Assembly: GCA_028023455.1 (NCBI GenBank)
Contig: JAQFVV010000013.1
Location: 248,001-312,000 of the forward strand
Reading direction: 5' to 3'
Source: Epiperipatus broadwayi
Lineage: Eukaryota > Onychophora > Udeonychophora > Euonychophora > Peripatidae
DNA: 64,000 nucleotides
Shown: positions 1 to 11,461 of the stretch, one piece after another
Numbering within the stretch: position 1 is the first letter of the stretch
Layout: each line of letters begins with the position of its first letter
Program-made: the position numbers and the translations under genes
The notes under the pieces: model-generated
What the model saw: the letters and a program-made list of their open reading frames with translations, nothing else
What the model was told of the DNA's origin: nothing
Database searches by the model: none

Positions 1-2575
1 TTACTATCTAAACTATATGAAACTTTAAATTAAGATGATATAATTCAAGACTTTGCAGAATAAACGACAAAAATAAATTTTATGAAATAATTATACTTAT
101 CTTTAAACTTTGAGATAATAAACACATAGGCATTATGCAAAAAGTTTGCCTTATTATTTTATAAGAACAGATTTCTATCAAGTTGAAGTGATGCATAAAA
201 TAAAGAAGTAAATTTCTCTGTTTCCAATCAAATGTTTTCTGTAATACTGACCTTTGCCCTCAGCCTCCCAAACTCTAGGTGCACCATTATTTTTGACTAT
301 TAATAATCATTTACCAAACAAAATGCACTTGGGAGACATTTACTCTTTTGATATGTTAAAAAAAAGAATATAAAGTAACAGTTCTAAAATGTGTTATTTA
401 TAAATACAATATAAAGAAAGTAGTTACAATATATATATATTTGTTTGTGCTGACGTTCTATTTGCTATAAATATTAACTACCCATGTTAAGTAGATTACT
501 GTTAGTAATTTATTTTTGGTTTCATTAAGCACTTAAATTAAGAAATTCCTAGATATGTTTCAAGATTTAAAAAAAAAATTATTTAATAATATTGTCTGGT
601 AAAAGTAAAGCTGTTCGTTTATAAGCTACTATCGTCTTAACTCATTTATATTTGCACCTGATTTTACATGGCTTTGAATTCTGATTATTTAAGATCTTGG
701 CACTTTTTTTTTGATTGTTCAATTTGAGTAATGTTTGGTATAGTTAATACTGATGGAATAATTAACATTAGGTTAATTCATATTTTATATAATAAAAAAG
801 TATTTTTATGTAGCTGATAATAAGCAGATATTTATTTGCAGAGAATGTATTTGTGTGCATTATTAATACACACACATATATATTTGGATGTTTAATTTTG
901 AGAACAAAATACTTAAATAATATAGTCACAAGAGATTCATAAATTATCTAGCAGGGAAATATACATTACATAAAAATACTAAAGTTCATTATTTTCCATG
1001 ATAAATAAGCCTAAAAGGATAAAAATTTCCTATAAATTTATATATGAAGAATGAAATAACTACAGATAATTAATATTCTCTATATTCAATAACAGAAGCA
1101 GAATACAAAGTCACTTTGAAAGATGATCTGTGTTTTAAGCAATTAGTAAAAGATGAACTTTTAAAAGGAATTTATAATATCAAATAAATAATTCAGGGAA
1201 TTCTCTAAATAAAGAGAAAGAAGATTATAATGTCTAGCAAAAAGGATTGCTAATCCATTTCTTACTAAACAGTATATTAATAAATTCTGAGAATAACAAA
1301 TTACAAACTTGTTAACTGTAAGCCATTGAAATGGGAAACCTTTCAATGAAAACTAATGTGCTATTTCTGATAAAGACTTTATATTCAGTAGACATTTATT
1401 ACAAGTACAATAATATGAGGTTAAATTAAGTTTTATTTACTTATTGGCAAGGATTTTATAAATATAGAGTGTGTGCATATATACGAGCATTATCACTTTT
1501 AAATCAAGTTTAAACATTTAGGAATGGTAAATTTGATTAATAAAAGTCATAATGAAATGAATTTAAAGAAGTCACACAAAAACGTTTACTTAATAAAAGT
1601 ATGCATAATAAAATATTAATTCATTAATGCATCTAAAATAAGAAAAGGTTGTAGAATCGTATTTGAAAAATAAGCAAAAATAACCCTCCACTCTAGTGCC
1701 ATCTATTGACAGCTTGAGAAATTAGTAAATACTAGGTATATTTGAATTCTCATCCTCAGATGGATTTCTGGCTTATTAATGGAGCTTGATATTGAAGCCA
1801 GAAGGAATATAGTATACATCCAACAAACTTTCAATTTCGTTTTACCTGTTAAATTCAAATCAATTTAAGTTTTTGAATCCAGCTTGAACAGTTATATAGC
1901 TCTGACTCCAGGTCAATATCCATACATTTTAGTACAATAAATCAGTTCCCCATTTGTTGTTATTTGAGTATTAACGATTACTGAATCAGATAAATAAATG
2001 CATTGAGATACTTTTTCACAATTATTAAAAAGTTTAAGTTTATTAATTCAGTGGTTATCTTGATTGATATTTATGAATGTATGCTTGCAACATAATGTTT
2101 TCATTACCATTACTACAATGTGTCTTATTCAGTAAAAGAAATGTTACTAAAATAAAATTAATTATATTTCTTTTTTTTTTTACTGTTAAATGTACTATGC
2201 CTTTTATAGATTCTGTGTTCTTTACAATTTCAATTGTTTAATAGTCTTATTTAGAATTATAATTGACAAATTTATTAATAAGTACCATATAAATATGTGC
2301 ACATTATTTTAATTTATATACTAAAAAAGAATCATTAATCTTATTTAAACATTTATGGATATGTATATTTTATATACACAATCATAAGATTTAAATACTT
2401 GCTAATGAGTGCATGAATAAAGATTTGCATACATATTTGTGTGAAGATAACAAACAAAAACAAATTAAATTGTATAATTTTTTGTGTGCATGTAAGAACA
2501 CAATTATGAGTGTATATTTGGGTATATATGTAAATATTAATTAAATACCTTATAACTATGTTCTTCACAATCTTT
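1..2575. other. AT-rich DNA without recognisable genes
   Basis: I see no coding similarity, RNA gene or transposon end here. The short ORFs are of the size expected by chance in DNA this AT-rich. There are short (AT)n and (CA)n runs, for example near 430 and 865. Confidence 0.6.
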
Positions 2576-2616
2576 ATAAAAATTTAGAGATATATGACAT
2601 GATTATCAACAGACTT

Positions 2617-2666
2617 CATGCAGGACACCTGTTTCTATCACTCAAACATGACATCATCAGCTACTG
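2617..2666 (-). ncRNA. Type I hammerhead ribozyme A1
   Basis: Read on the minus strand, all invariant parts are in order. CTGATGA is at 2660-2654. Stem II is TGTCATGTTTGAGTGATA (six pairs with two G.U), at 2653-2636. GAAAC is at 2635-2631. Stem III is ACA/TGT around a GG loop. The cleavage triplet GTC ends at 2624. Stem I pairs GTAG (2664-2661) with CTGC (2623-2620). RNA with this fold cleaves itself after C17. Relative to A2, stem II pair 6 changes from A-T to T.G, which keeps the pairing. Expression and activity cannot be seen from the sequence. Confidence 0.82.
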
Positions 2667-3011
2667 AGATTAGTTGAGATGACATCAAACATTGCAATTC
2701 AGTTTCTATTTAAATAAACTCCCATTGCTCAGATATTCAAGTTTAAATATGAATTTAGTGTTAATTTAAATAAAGATTTATTTCATATCAGCTTAATGTT
2801 AATTAACAAGGCAGAATTAATAATTCAATTCATTTTAAATAATCTTGCTTTCAAATAAATTATTTTAAATATGCATGTATCCATTAATTATTTAAAGTCT
2901 CCACAAATATGTAATTTATTAACATTATTTATTCATACCTCTATAGAAATTTCTAGAAACTTATAATCTTAGATACAATAATGTTTGAATAAGAAAATCA
3001 ATTTTTTGCAG
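2624..3011 (-). mobile_element. Retrozyme-like monomer (family A), 388 nt between two ribozyme cleavage sites
   Basis: Two type I hammerhead ribozymes lie on the minus strand, with predicted cut sites after 3012 and after 2624. A minus-strand transcript would release a 388-nt RNA. Metazoan retrozymes are described as small non-autonomous retroelements built of tandem units of a few hundred bases, each with a type I hammerhead, that give circular RNAs. This layout fits that description. Similarity between the repeats extends past the ribozymes: both sites are followed on the plus strand by a related 'cattg..tctatttaaat' stretch near 2691-2715 and 3075-3100. No protein is encoded. I saw no third copy one period to either side, so this looks like one monomer plus part of the next. 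That it is a retrozyme is inferred from the ribozyme spacing. Confidence 0.7.
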
Positions 3012-3053
3012 GACATGTTTCTATCAATCAAGATTGACATCATCAGCTAAAAT
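3006..3053 (-). ncRNA. Type I hammerhead ribozyme A2
   Basis: On the minus strand CTGATGA lies at 3046-3040. Stem II is TGTCAATCTTGATTGATA, with eight continuous pairs including one G.U. GAAAC is at 3021-3017. Stem III is the palindrome ACATGT with a two-base loop, typical of the minimal stem III of Penelope-like and retrozyme hammerheads. The cleavage triplet is GTC, ending at 3012. Stem I pairs TAG (3049-3047) with CTG (3011-3009), followed by a mismatch and a short T/A extension. Such a short stem III often works as a dimer in known examples. Confidence 0.84.
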
Positions 3054-3343
3054 TTAAATTCAAACTTGAATATTAAATTGAGCATTGTGAATCTATTTAA
3101 ATGTAAGTCAAGTTTCTATATTTCTTGAGAATTTCAATTGACCTCCTGACATTAAATTCGAATGACACTAACTAACATGTGTCCTGTAAGAAATTGTTAG
3201 ATTTTTCATCAAATTTTGCCATTCATATAACCATATATTTTTGTAAATTTCTAAAGTGGGTGTAAATAAATAATGTTAATAGATTACCATATATATATAT
3301 GTACATCATATATGATATAACCTGTATATTTGTCAATGAGAAG

Positions 3344-3372
3344 CCTGAAGAAGACTGCCAGGTAGTTGAAAC
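3344..3372 (+). other. Hammerhead-like motif, degenerate
   Basis: CTGAAGA (3345-3351) is followed by a hairpin (GACTGC..GGTAGTT) and GAAAC (3368-3372). The two core boxes are present, but stem II pairs only with a one-base slip and no cleavage triplet follows a short stem III. It resembles motifs at 47.8 and 57.7 kb. It is probably a decayed relic. Confidence 0.4.
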
Positions 3373-3479
3373 TACAAGGATTAACAGAAATTATAAAGTT
3401 ATTATAAATTTTAAAATGCAAAAATAGGAGTACGATATTTTATTACACACAAAGTGCTGAAAAGTGAATATTAGATAAA

Positions 3480-5475
3480 CATTATAGGTAAATAAATGTT
3501 TATATGAATAGTAATATTAATATCAAGCTATAAAATGGCATCTCATTGCAATGAAACAATTCCAATTCAAATTATCTAATTAAGGTTAAGTTTTTTGGCA
3601 TTTTCTCCAATCAAGAATTGAATCTAAATCTTTGCTTGCCAGTAACACAATCTATTATTGAAGTAATTATTCGGAGTCCCTCACTTAGTTTTATCAATCA
3701 TCTTTAAACTGTTTGGGATAGTGCTGACCTCTTTTATTACTCTCTACATTTAATATGAGCATTTATTTACTTAGCATCAAAGTGATATATTGAGCTAAGG
3801 ATTAATTTAGTAATCTTATCTTTAACTTTTATGTCTGTAACTCTACTATATCAGCAAATGACTCAGGTCATTAAATTCAGTCCAGTTGTTTTTCAATTAC
3901 TATTAAATTTATAGAACTTTTCCAAATCAAGTTTTTTTTTTAAAAAAGTTTCCAAAATTGGATTGATGATCTGATGGTGAGAGATGTATATCTTGGCTTT
4001 ATCCTGTATTTATTGGCAGAACTTGAGTGGTCAATTTCTTATGCAAATAAAGTTAATGTTAAAATAATTGCTTTCTCTTATAGTAGTATTTTGTTGATAT
4101 TATCATTAGCAATCACTTCACTAACCCAGATTATCTTCTAGATCAGTATTTCTTAATTGGTTTTTAAACTGATAGTACATATTCCATTATAAAAAGAAAA
4201 TCATTTATACATCCTGCCTTTAAGAAAATTCAATTGATATTTTAGTTATGTATTATAAGATAATTGAGAAAAAAGTTTATAATGTTTTTTGATTTTAAAC
4301 TCAGAGGTAAAAAGCCAATAAAGTTGCCATTCTGAGTGATATGCATTGGTGAATGTAAATTTATTATATGAATAATAACCTAGTAATAACAATTACAATG
4401 ACAAGAAGATATAAAGTGGACATTAGAAATTTGCTCTGCTCAGTTCCTTTAAAACATCAAACTCAAATTTGACTGTTTATTGACCTTCTTCAGACATTTA
4501 AATACACAGAAATATATAATGATAAAATTTTACTGCACTTGCAGTAATATTTACAGCAATAAACCTCCAAGTCTTGGTTATGTTAGTGTAATGCCTCTAG
4601 TATTATATTCATTCATGTTATTAATGATAAATGAACCACTTTCATCTATTATTCATAGCCTTGAATGGATTATAGAAATTAAATAACTAATCTAAATAAG
4701 TTTGAAATAAACAACTAATGATAATTATATTTTAATATTTATGGATTATAGATTACAACAATTTATAACAAGGGAGAATATTGAATCCCCTGAGAAGGTA
4801 CTGCAACTTTATTTGAATTAGCAGAATTAATTTCTATTCATTTTTAGAACCTTGCAATAAACTACTAAATTTCAAATATCTTTTAATAGAATTTTATAAT
4901 GCTGACAAATATTTGGAGTGATAAACCTTAGAGTACTCACTATATATGTCTCCTAATATCAAAGTCATTCATATTACAGATGAAAATGAATTTGTTTTTA
5001 AATGCTTGCAAATTTCAAATCAGTAATATGTTATTGCAGTTTCATTCAAATAAGCTTATATTTAAATTTACAAGGTAGAGTTAATTTCTACTCATTTTAA
5101 ATAATCTTTTAATCAAACTACTATCAATTATAAATTGACTCAAAAGAAAATGCAGCATCTCAGCTGATTTGATATTCGCTTTGTAGTTATCATTGTTCTA
5201 ATTTATACAATGTATATAAGAATTTGGACAACATATGAAAATTGATTTATTTTTTGTCTATTATATAATTGACATTAATACTTGTGGGAGGGGAGAGCAT
5301 TAAATTAATATTGGCAATACTTGAAGATGAAAAACTGACTGAAGCTGATTCTCCAAGTTGCCTGCAGTGCCATCTCTGTGTCAATGAATGTATTATATAG
5401 AAATATAGTCTAGTTATTCACCACAAAAAATTTAACTTGCTAGCATGTCTGTATCATGAGTTATTAAGGATGAAG
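3480..5475. other. AT-rich DNA without recognisable genes
   Basis: Nothing coding or repetitive stands out. A 68-codon ORF at 4480-4686 has no family similarity I recognise, and its composition matches its surroundings. Confidence 0.55.
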
Positions 5476-5479
5476 TGTT

Positions 5480-5578
5480 ACAGTGTGTTTCATATCTTAA
5501 TCTTTCAGTTCCCAATCAGTGGTACAGTGTGTTTCATACCTTAATCCATCAATTCTCAATCAGTGGTACATGTAATCC
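5480..5578 (+). repeat. About 50-bp tandem duplication, two copies, at the hAT end
   Basis: The segment beginning 'acagtgtgtttcata' and ending 'caatcagtggt' occurs twice in a row (about 5480-5528 and 5529-5578) with a few substitutions. The second copy runs straight into sequence like the subterminal part of hAT elements ('ggtacatgtaatcctggg'). The duplication therefore affects the 5' end of the adjacent hAT remnant. Confidence 0.7.
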
Positions 5579-6276
5579 TGGGTCTATAAAGTGGGCCATT
5601 CAAAGATATGTGTGAAATAGTCAGTAATGTTGGAAAAAGATGAAGTTAACAATTTAAATCAATAAAAATTAGAAGTGCAGAACAAAATAAGAAAAGTGAT
5701 ATTATTCTGGATATTTATCAGTGAAGAATATGAAAAGTTCAGTGAGAAAACACTAATACTGCTTGCCATTTACTAGTATGGAACTAGTAGAAAAAGCTTT
5801 TTCTGCTTATAAATTCATAAAAAATAAGTACCGCAACAAACTTAATGGAAGTACAGATTTAAGACTATATCTTGTATCATTTCAGCCTGATTTAAAATTA
5901 ATCAAAGCAAGCTCAATGATCTCATTAATAATGTTTTCACTAGCCGTGATCTATGTAACAATTATTATAGACTTTTGAGATAACACAAATAAATATTATT
6001 CACTTAAGAGTTTGTTAAATATTTGATCATCAATATTTAATATAAAGCTATACTATTTTTGGGTTATAAATATTGTAAAATTAAATCTATAGTTGGTACT
6101 GTTAGTGTTATAATTTTTTTTCCCAACTCATTACCCCATTTCTGCTATTTTACATTAAGATATATAATGAAGAAAAATATCAGTGTTCTAAAAAACAGCT
6201 ACTATTTTAAAAATAAGTACAATTTATAAAAATTGATTTAAAAGGGTACACAAATGTGAAAAGATTGGGAAGCACT
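5529..6276 (+). mobile_element. hAT-family DNA transposon remnant
   Basis: The left part (about 5560-5600) has the typical 'cagtggtac..taatcctggg' subterminal look. The right end (6242-6276) reads 'agggtacacaaatgtgaaaa' and closes with 'ttgggaagcactg', a hAT-type terminal inverted repeat in the 3' orientation. Between them lies a short piece of transposase C-terminus. At about 750 bp it is far shorter than an autonomous hAT, so it is an internally deleted copy. I could not find a convincing 8-bp target duplication, and the exact left end is uncertain because of the tandem duplication there. Confidence 0.6.
5766..5978 (+). pseudogene. hAT transposase C-terminal (hATC) fragment
   Basis: The translated stretch contains ELVEKAFSAYKFIKNKYRNK, then LNGSTDLRLYLVSFQPDL. 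This is the pattern of the C-terminal dimerisation region of ZBED5/SCAND3/ZMYM6-like hAT transposases: E.gFS....k.KyRnrLn, then dLRl.L....P.l..L. The family would cut and paste DNA flanked by hAT inverted repeats. Only about 50 recognisable residues remain, of a protein normally over 500 residues long. The BED zinc finger and the catalytic core are absent, so no activity is expected. The frame stays open to 5978, but the last part no longer resembles the family. Confidence 0.62.
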
Positions 6277-6299
6277 GCCTAAATCCACAATGGAACACT

Positions 6300-7970
6300 A
6301 CATTAATGTTAAATTTTATTTTAAATTGGAAAAAAGTACTACTGAAATGATTCATATTATATGTGCCTGTAAATTCATGAATCTCAAGTACATTATAAAG
6401 TAGATAGCAAGATTTTGGGTTGGCAGAGAAAACACCGAAGATAATCTGCAAAAGTATGAAACATACGTATCTTAATAAGTCATCCAGACATAGCATCTTA
6501 AATTTTTTATTGCAAATAACTAAACTATGTCACTATACAACACATGCATTGATTTAGAGATGATAGTGCAAGAAACTTAAGAGAGGTAAACAGTTACCTT
6601 TTTATTGGGACATACTGTGTACACATTCATTGTAAACTGTCTATGTATTTTAATATACATCATAGCAATCTTTCGAAATATAAATAAAATAATGTCATCA
6701 TTTTAATATTTATATATTTAGTTTCTAATAAAATATAGTTATATATGTGAAATAATTGTACATATTTATTTGAATACCTAGCAAATGAAATTTTAATGTC
6801 TCATCGTATCATATGTAAAGCTTTTCTGTGTCAATTTGGCAAATTAAAGGTGAGAGACTCAAGAAATAAAGATTTTTGGATTATCTCAGATTAATTAAGT
6901 GGAATTTTTTATGCTCAACCTACAAATTGGATGCTTACATGATCAGATATCACATGAATTCCAAGCAACTGTGTAATTACTAATACAATATTTTAAATTT
7001 CACTTTAAGCTTTTTTTTTAAAATAATTAATCTGAAGAATTGTAATGAATTCATTTAAGCTTACAAAAGAAACTTCAAAAGAAAAAATTCTGTTACAAAT
7101 TTTTCAGCCAGAATTCCGAAATAGAAATTGTCAAAAAAAAGTTATTGCTCCCTTTCTTTTTTGTGTAAGATAAAAAATGTGACTTCGTAGTTGTGGAAGG
7201 ATAAAGATTTCTACCTTCCCCTTCTGTCACCCCCTTCTCCATGAGCATTATTCTGCAGATAGTAATTTTTTAATTTGTTAAAAAACAAACTAAAAAATAA
7301 AATATGATATATATTTAAATGCAACATACATTATGTTTTATTGATTTAGGAAAGCAGATTTTACATCTAATGCATGTTTTAAAATTAGGCTTTTTAAATG
7401 CAATTTGAGTGATAATATCACTTACAACAAAAACATTTTTATATGAAGATTATTAATTCTTATGATTATCTAGTAATGGATTGAAATATATAGCATGAGA
7501 AGAAAATGAAAAAGCGTATTAGTTAAAATTTTATTTTATGAATTTACCAAAAATTACTAGTTTTGATATATAATACTGAAAAAAATTCTAAAGCATAGCA
7601 TATTGCAATAATATTTTCAATGTTGAAAATATATAGGAAATAAATGTTTTTAATTAATAAGTAACTATTTATTTTACTTCAGTTCTGCTAAAAGCTTGAG
7701 TATTCAATAGATTTTAGTATGATTAAAATTCCTATCCAATGCTATCTATCCATATTCCCAGACTATTTTCTGTATGAAGATCTTGTCAGTCAAATAATGG
7801 GAATAGCACTGAATGTGGATTATAATTACTTAAGTTTATAATAGTTGGCAGGACTGATAATTAGTTACCCCTTGAAAGCATTGTTTAATCTGAGATCATG
7901 TGATTTTTTTTTTTTTAGTTTTCTCTCTTCCTGTTCAGATTGTTTATCTTTTTTCAGCTACAACAAAATA
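6300..7970. other. AT-rich DNA without recognisable genes
   Basis: No coding similarity or transposon end is seen. The minus-strand ORF at 6224-6496 overlaps the hAT 3' end and does not look coding. Confidence 0.55.
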
Positions 7971-7977
7971 GTAATAC

Positions 7978-7991
7978 ATTAGCATTTATTA
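7978..7991. repeat. Left 14-bp target site duplication of the 8-kb element
   Basis: ATTAGCATTTATTA occurs here and again, identically, at 8955-8968, exactly bounding the inverted-dimer element. A 14-bp duplication is typical of target-primed retrotransposition rather than of cut-and-paste elements. Confidence 0.75.
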
Positions 7992-8137
7992 ACTGAAACA
8001 CAGGCTTATTATATACCTGTGTCTATATATGTAATATATAGGGTATATGAGCACAGACTTTCACACGACCCACCACTCTCCACTCTATCTAATAACACTG
8101 CTCCACTTAAACACATATATGTTGAAAAGATAAATAA

Positions 8138-8186
8138 TCACCAATATACGTATTTCATGCTAAACCAGCAATCATCAGTTATGTCC
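8138..8186 (-). ncRNA. Type I hammerhead ribozyme B1-left
   Basis: On the minus strand: CTGATGA at 8178-8172; stem II TTGCTGGTTTAGCAT with four pairs (TGCT/AGCA) after one mismatch; GAAAT with G12 intact; stem III ATA-CG-TAT; cleavage base A17 at 8145; then TTGGTG as the 3' strand of stem I. The 5' strand here is GACATAA, which weakens stem I compared with the family form GACCAA. All catalytic-core bases are present, so this copy is the best candidate for activity in family B. Confidence 0.72.
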
Positions 8187-8802
8187 AGACTATCATCTCT
8201 ACACATATATACTATAAGTGCTCAGATATATATTAAGATAGACAATTTTCTTACTTTAATGGACAGGCTTCAATCTACTCCACACTCCAACTCTTCAACC
8301 ATCCATCCAATTGAAAATCTGATGATGGAATGCTCAAAAGCCACCCTGAGGCTGATATTATTGTCACACCCATGTTGACCTAAGGTCAATCTGACCCCCA
8401 CATGTACAGGACATAATCCAATTAATACATATGCAAGGATGGGCAGACATCTCTACAATGTAATAACTGAAACACAGGCTTATTACATATATAGACACAG
8501 GTATATAATAAGCCTGTGTTTCAGTTATTACCTTGTAGAGATGTCTGCCCATCCTTGCATATGTATTAAATGGATTATGTTCTGTACATGTGGGGTTCAG
8601 ATTGACCTTAGGTCAACATGAGTGTGACAATAATCTCAGCCTCAGGGTGGCCTTTGAGCATTCCATCATCGGAGTTTCAATTGGATGGATGGTTGAAGAG
8701 TTGGAGTGTGGAGTAGATTGAAGCCTGTCCACTAAAGTAAGAAAATTGTCTATCTTAATATATATCTGAGCACTTATAGTATATATGTGTAGAGATGATA
8801 GT

Positions 8803-8851
8803 CTGGACCAACTGATGATTGCTGGTTTAGCATAAAATACTTATATTGGTG
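8803..8851 (+). ncRNA. Type I hammerhead ribozyme B1-right, core G12 mutated
   Basis: GGACCAA (8805-8811) pairs with TTGGT (8846-8850) as stem I. CTGATGA is at 8812-8818. Stem II is TTGCTGGTTTAGCAT. Stem III is ATA-CT-TAT with A17 at 8845. The second core box reads AAAAT instead of GAAAT: position 8834 corresponds to invariant G12, which acts as general base. This copy should be catalytically impaired although its helices are better preserved than in the left arm. Confidence 0.7.
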
Positions 8852-8954
8852 ATTATTTATCTTTTCAACATATATGTGTTTAAGTGTATCAGTGTTATTA
8901 GATAGAGTGGAGAGTGGTGGGTCGTGTGAAAGTCTGTGCTCATATACCCTATAT

Positions 8955-8968
8955 ATTAGCATTTATTA
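8955..8968. repeat. Right 14-bp target site duplication of the 8-kb element
   Basis: This is identical to the copy at 7978-7991 and marks the other end of the inverted-dimer element. Confidence 0.75.
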
Positions 8969-8969
8969 T

Positions 8970-10290
8970 AAGGTTAAGTAATCAGTGGATATTAGATGGT
9001 TATGTTATCTTCAAATCCCAAGGCCAGTTTCTGAGAATTGGGCTATATGAGAGAAGCATTGGATTTGCATCTACATATTTAGAAGTCAATTTATCGATTT
9101 AAATTACCCAATTTAATAAAGTCTTAAGCATATCTAGCTAATGTATAGTTATATAGTTTTAACATGTCACAAACTTTCTTCATATTTACATTACCTGTGC
9201 AGAGTTAATGGATTCTCTCATGCATAAGGTAATTCTCATATCAGTTCTTTTGTAATAACTATTCAGTTCATTTAAATCACCACAAAATAATTACTTTTGA
9301 TCACAAATTTAGAATCTACAGAATGCAAACTACAGAAACCAGGATGAAAGTGAAAGAATGCAATAAATTTATATTTAGTAATTATGCTTCCCTTGTATGC
9401 TATATACAAAATGCTATACACATCTGTATATTGTTTTAGAAAATTACATGATTTAAAGTACATTTCATATAAGCATTTAAATATATTGAGAGTTTGGATG
9501 GTTATATATATATTGTAACCTTATATTTTACCATAGGAATTAATAGATATAGCCATAAACTGTGAAAAATTATTGGCTTGCTTTTCTTGTTAAATGAAGA
9601 GAATTAATCACTATTGTGGGTATTATGGCTAGTGAGATGATCAAAAGTGGAATTAAAATACCTTATAAATATTACCAAGTGATTAGTAAAATATTGTCAA
9701 AATGTCTTCCTGATGTATTTTATTAATTATTGCATACCAAAATACATGTCATGATTGTTCCCTTTTTAAAAAAAAAATGCAGTTAATTTTCTTTATATAT
9801 ATAGGAAAACATAAATCACACACATAAAATTGAGATGATAGGAAAATACACAAGATAGAAAGTAGTAGACCAATTGCAATAAAATATAACTAAAACATTA
9901 ATCCAATAATTATATTTCAATAAATAACTCATGTTACCATTAGTGAAAATAGTTACGTTTAAACATTGCTTTAAAACATATAAGTGAAAACAATATTTGT
10001 TTTATTGAATATTAACAGTCAGCTGACAAATTATTTATTAGATAAATTTGTTAGTTAAAATTTTGAGAATATTAAAATTTCATAAAAACCAGTTATTATT
10101 GTTTAATATTCTAATGTTAAAGATTATTTATTGTAACATAAACAATTGCATACTTCATTGGAAATGAATGCTGTGTCAAACAGAGTATAATATTAAAAGT
10201 GTAATATTTAATTTTTATATTAGTGCTATAACTTGAAAATTGGTGATTTTCATACTCTCCAGGTGCTCAAACTTACCTGTTTCTAATGCT
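8970..10290. other. AT-rich DNA without recognisable genes
   Basis: No supported gene or repeat was found. The ORFs at 8914-9102 and 9272-9463 lack family features. Confidence 0.5.
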
Positions 10291-10299
10291 TACCCTAGC

Positions 10300-10520
10300 A
10301 TCAAAACAAATTTTTCCCATATAAACTTGAACAATCAAGAACTTTCAGTAGTATTAAATATCACAGACAACATGATCATAAGTTATAAATATAACCCCTT
10401 ATCAAAATTTAAGTAGTCTGATAAATTACAGTGCACAAAGCACTATCCAGGTTTAAATCTAAAATAGCCATTTTGTTAGCTTTCTTTAACATGGAGGAGT
10501 AGAGAAACCTACTAGGCATT
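10300..10520. repeat. Dispersed repeat shared with 36.29-36.50 kb
   Basis: Blocks such as 'tttttcccatataaa', 'aaattacagtg' and 'ggtttaaatctaaaatagcc' recur in the same order and similar spacing near 36290-36460. This looks like an old unclassified interspersed repeat. No ends or coding sequence are recognisable. Confidence 0.45.
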
Positions 10521-11335
10521 TTTCCTAAAGGAAAAATTGATCTAAATGGATAAATTTTGGATAACAATAATAATTATCATTGAATAATTATTGAATATTT
10601 AAAAGGAAACAATTTTAATGTTTTAAGTCATTAATACAATTTCAAAATCACTTATAGGATGTTACTACACATAGTAATACTTCAACAATCATTCCTCAAT
10701 TCTTTAAAACTGAGTTAATCTGTTGGATATAATATTGTCTACAACTTGAATGTTATAAATCTCATATTAATATATGAATTAACTTATTGTAATTATGCTT
10801 ATAAAACTGTTTAAAATCCCAATGAAGATTATTTGATTGATTCAAGTCAATGAATTATTTATTCCTTGCTGGGTCTTTTATTTTATTTAGAAATGACCTG
10901 ACCTATTATAACTGTATAAATTCACATCAATTGAACTAATGGGTCATAGAATTCCTGAATTTTATATATATGATAAATACCAATTATTAGGACATTCCTT
11001 TGATCATTGTTTTCTAATGGATTAAACAATGCTAAAAAATGTTAAAAGTTATACACAAAATTTCTAAAGGGATTAATTACTACAGCAACACAAGTCATAA
11101 GAGAAATCATAATTATGACTTAATGAAAATCCTTTAGAAAATCATATTGATATATGCTATAGATTTTATTTGCTGAATTGATTGTTCCATCATATGAATC
11201 TAATGTTAAATACATATTATAATGAAAAAAAAAATGAATTTTTTTAACAGTAACTGAAATAATGAATTATTAGTTAAAGAAGATTATATAATGAGTTTTA
11301 TTCTTGATTTATTTAAAATATTTCTTTTATAATTA
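10520..11335. other. AT-rich DNA without recognisable genes
   Basis: Nothing identifiable is present before the trinucleotide array starts. Confidence 0.5.
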
Positions 11336-11461
11336 CTTTATTATTTTTATTATTATTGTTGTTATTGTTATTATTATTGTTGTTATAATAATAATAATAA
11401 CAACAACAACAACCACAACAACAACAGCAGCAGCAACAACAACAACAATAACAACAACAAC

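Larger units (their letters stand above)
7992..8954. mobile_element. Family B hammerhead/tRNA-like element, inverted dimer B1
   Basis: The element is a near-perfect palindrome. The left arm (about 8035-8483) is the reverse complement of the right arm (about 8507-8954), with a short loop centred near 8495. Each arm holds one unit. In the right arm, reading inside to outside, there is a conserved body, a hammerhead at 8803-8851 and a tRNA-like tail ending 'gaaagtctgtgctcatatacc'. A segment matching the central loop recurs at the far left end (7994-8035). Perfect 14-bp duplications flank the whole structure, so it appears to have been inserted as one piece. No protein is encoded: the ORFs at 8019-8378, 8439-8621 and 8774-8962 are by-products of the palindrome. 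Related copies lie at 15.4-15.8 and 36.7-38.45 kb. Confidence 0.8.

Noticed and set aside
3125-3200. Plus-strand ACATGTGTCCTG near the family A ribozymes, resembling the end of a third hammerhead in reverse
   Set aside because: The CTGANGA and GAAA boxes are not present upstream.
4485-4500. CTGAAGAAGGTC on the minus strand
   Set aside because: There is no GAAAC box after a hairpin; it looks like chance.
8019-8962. Several ORFs of 60-119 codons in the 8-kb palindrome
   Set aside because: They are near mirror images of each other across the palindrome, are not conserved in the copies at 15.5 and 37 kb, and overlap ribozyme and tRNA-like sequence.
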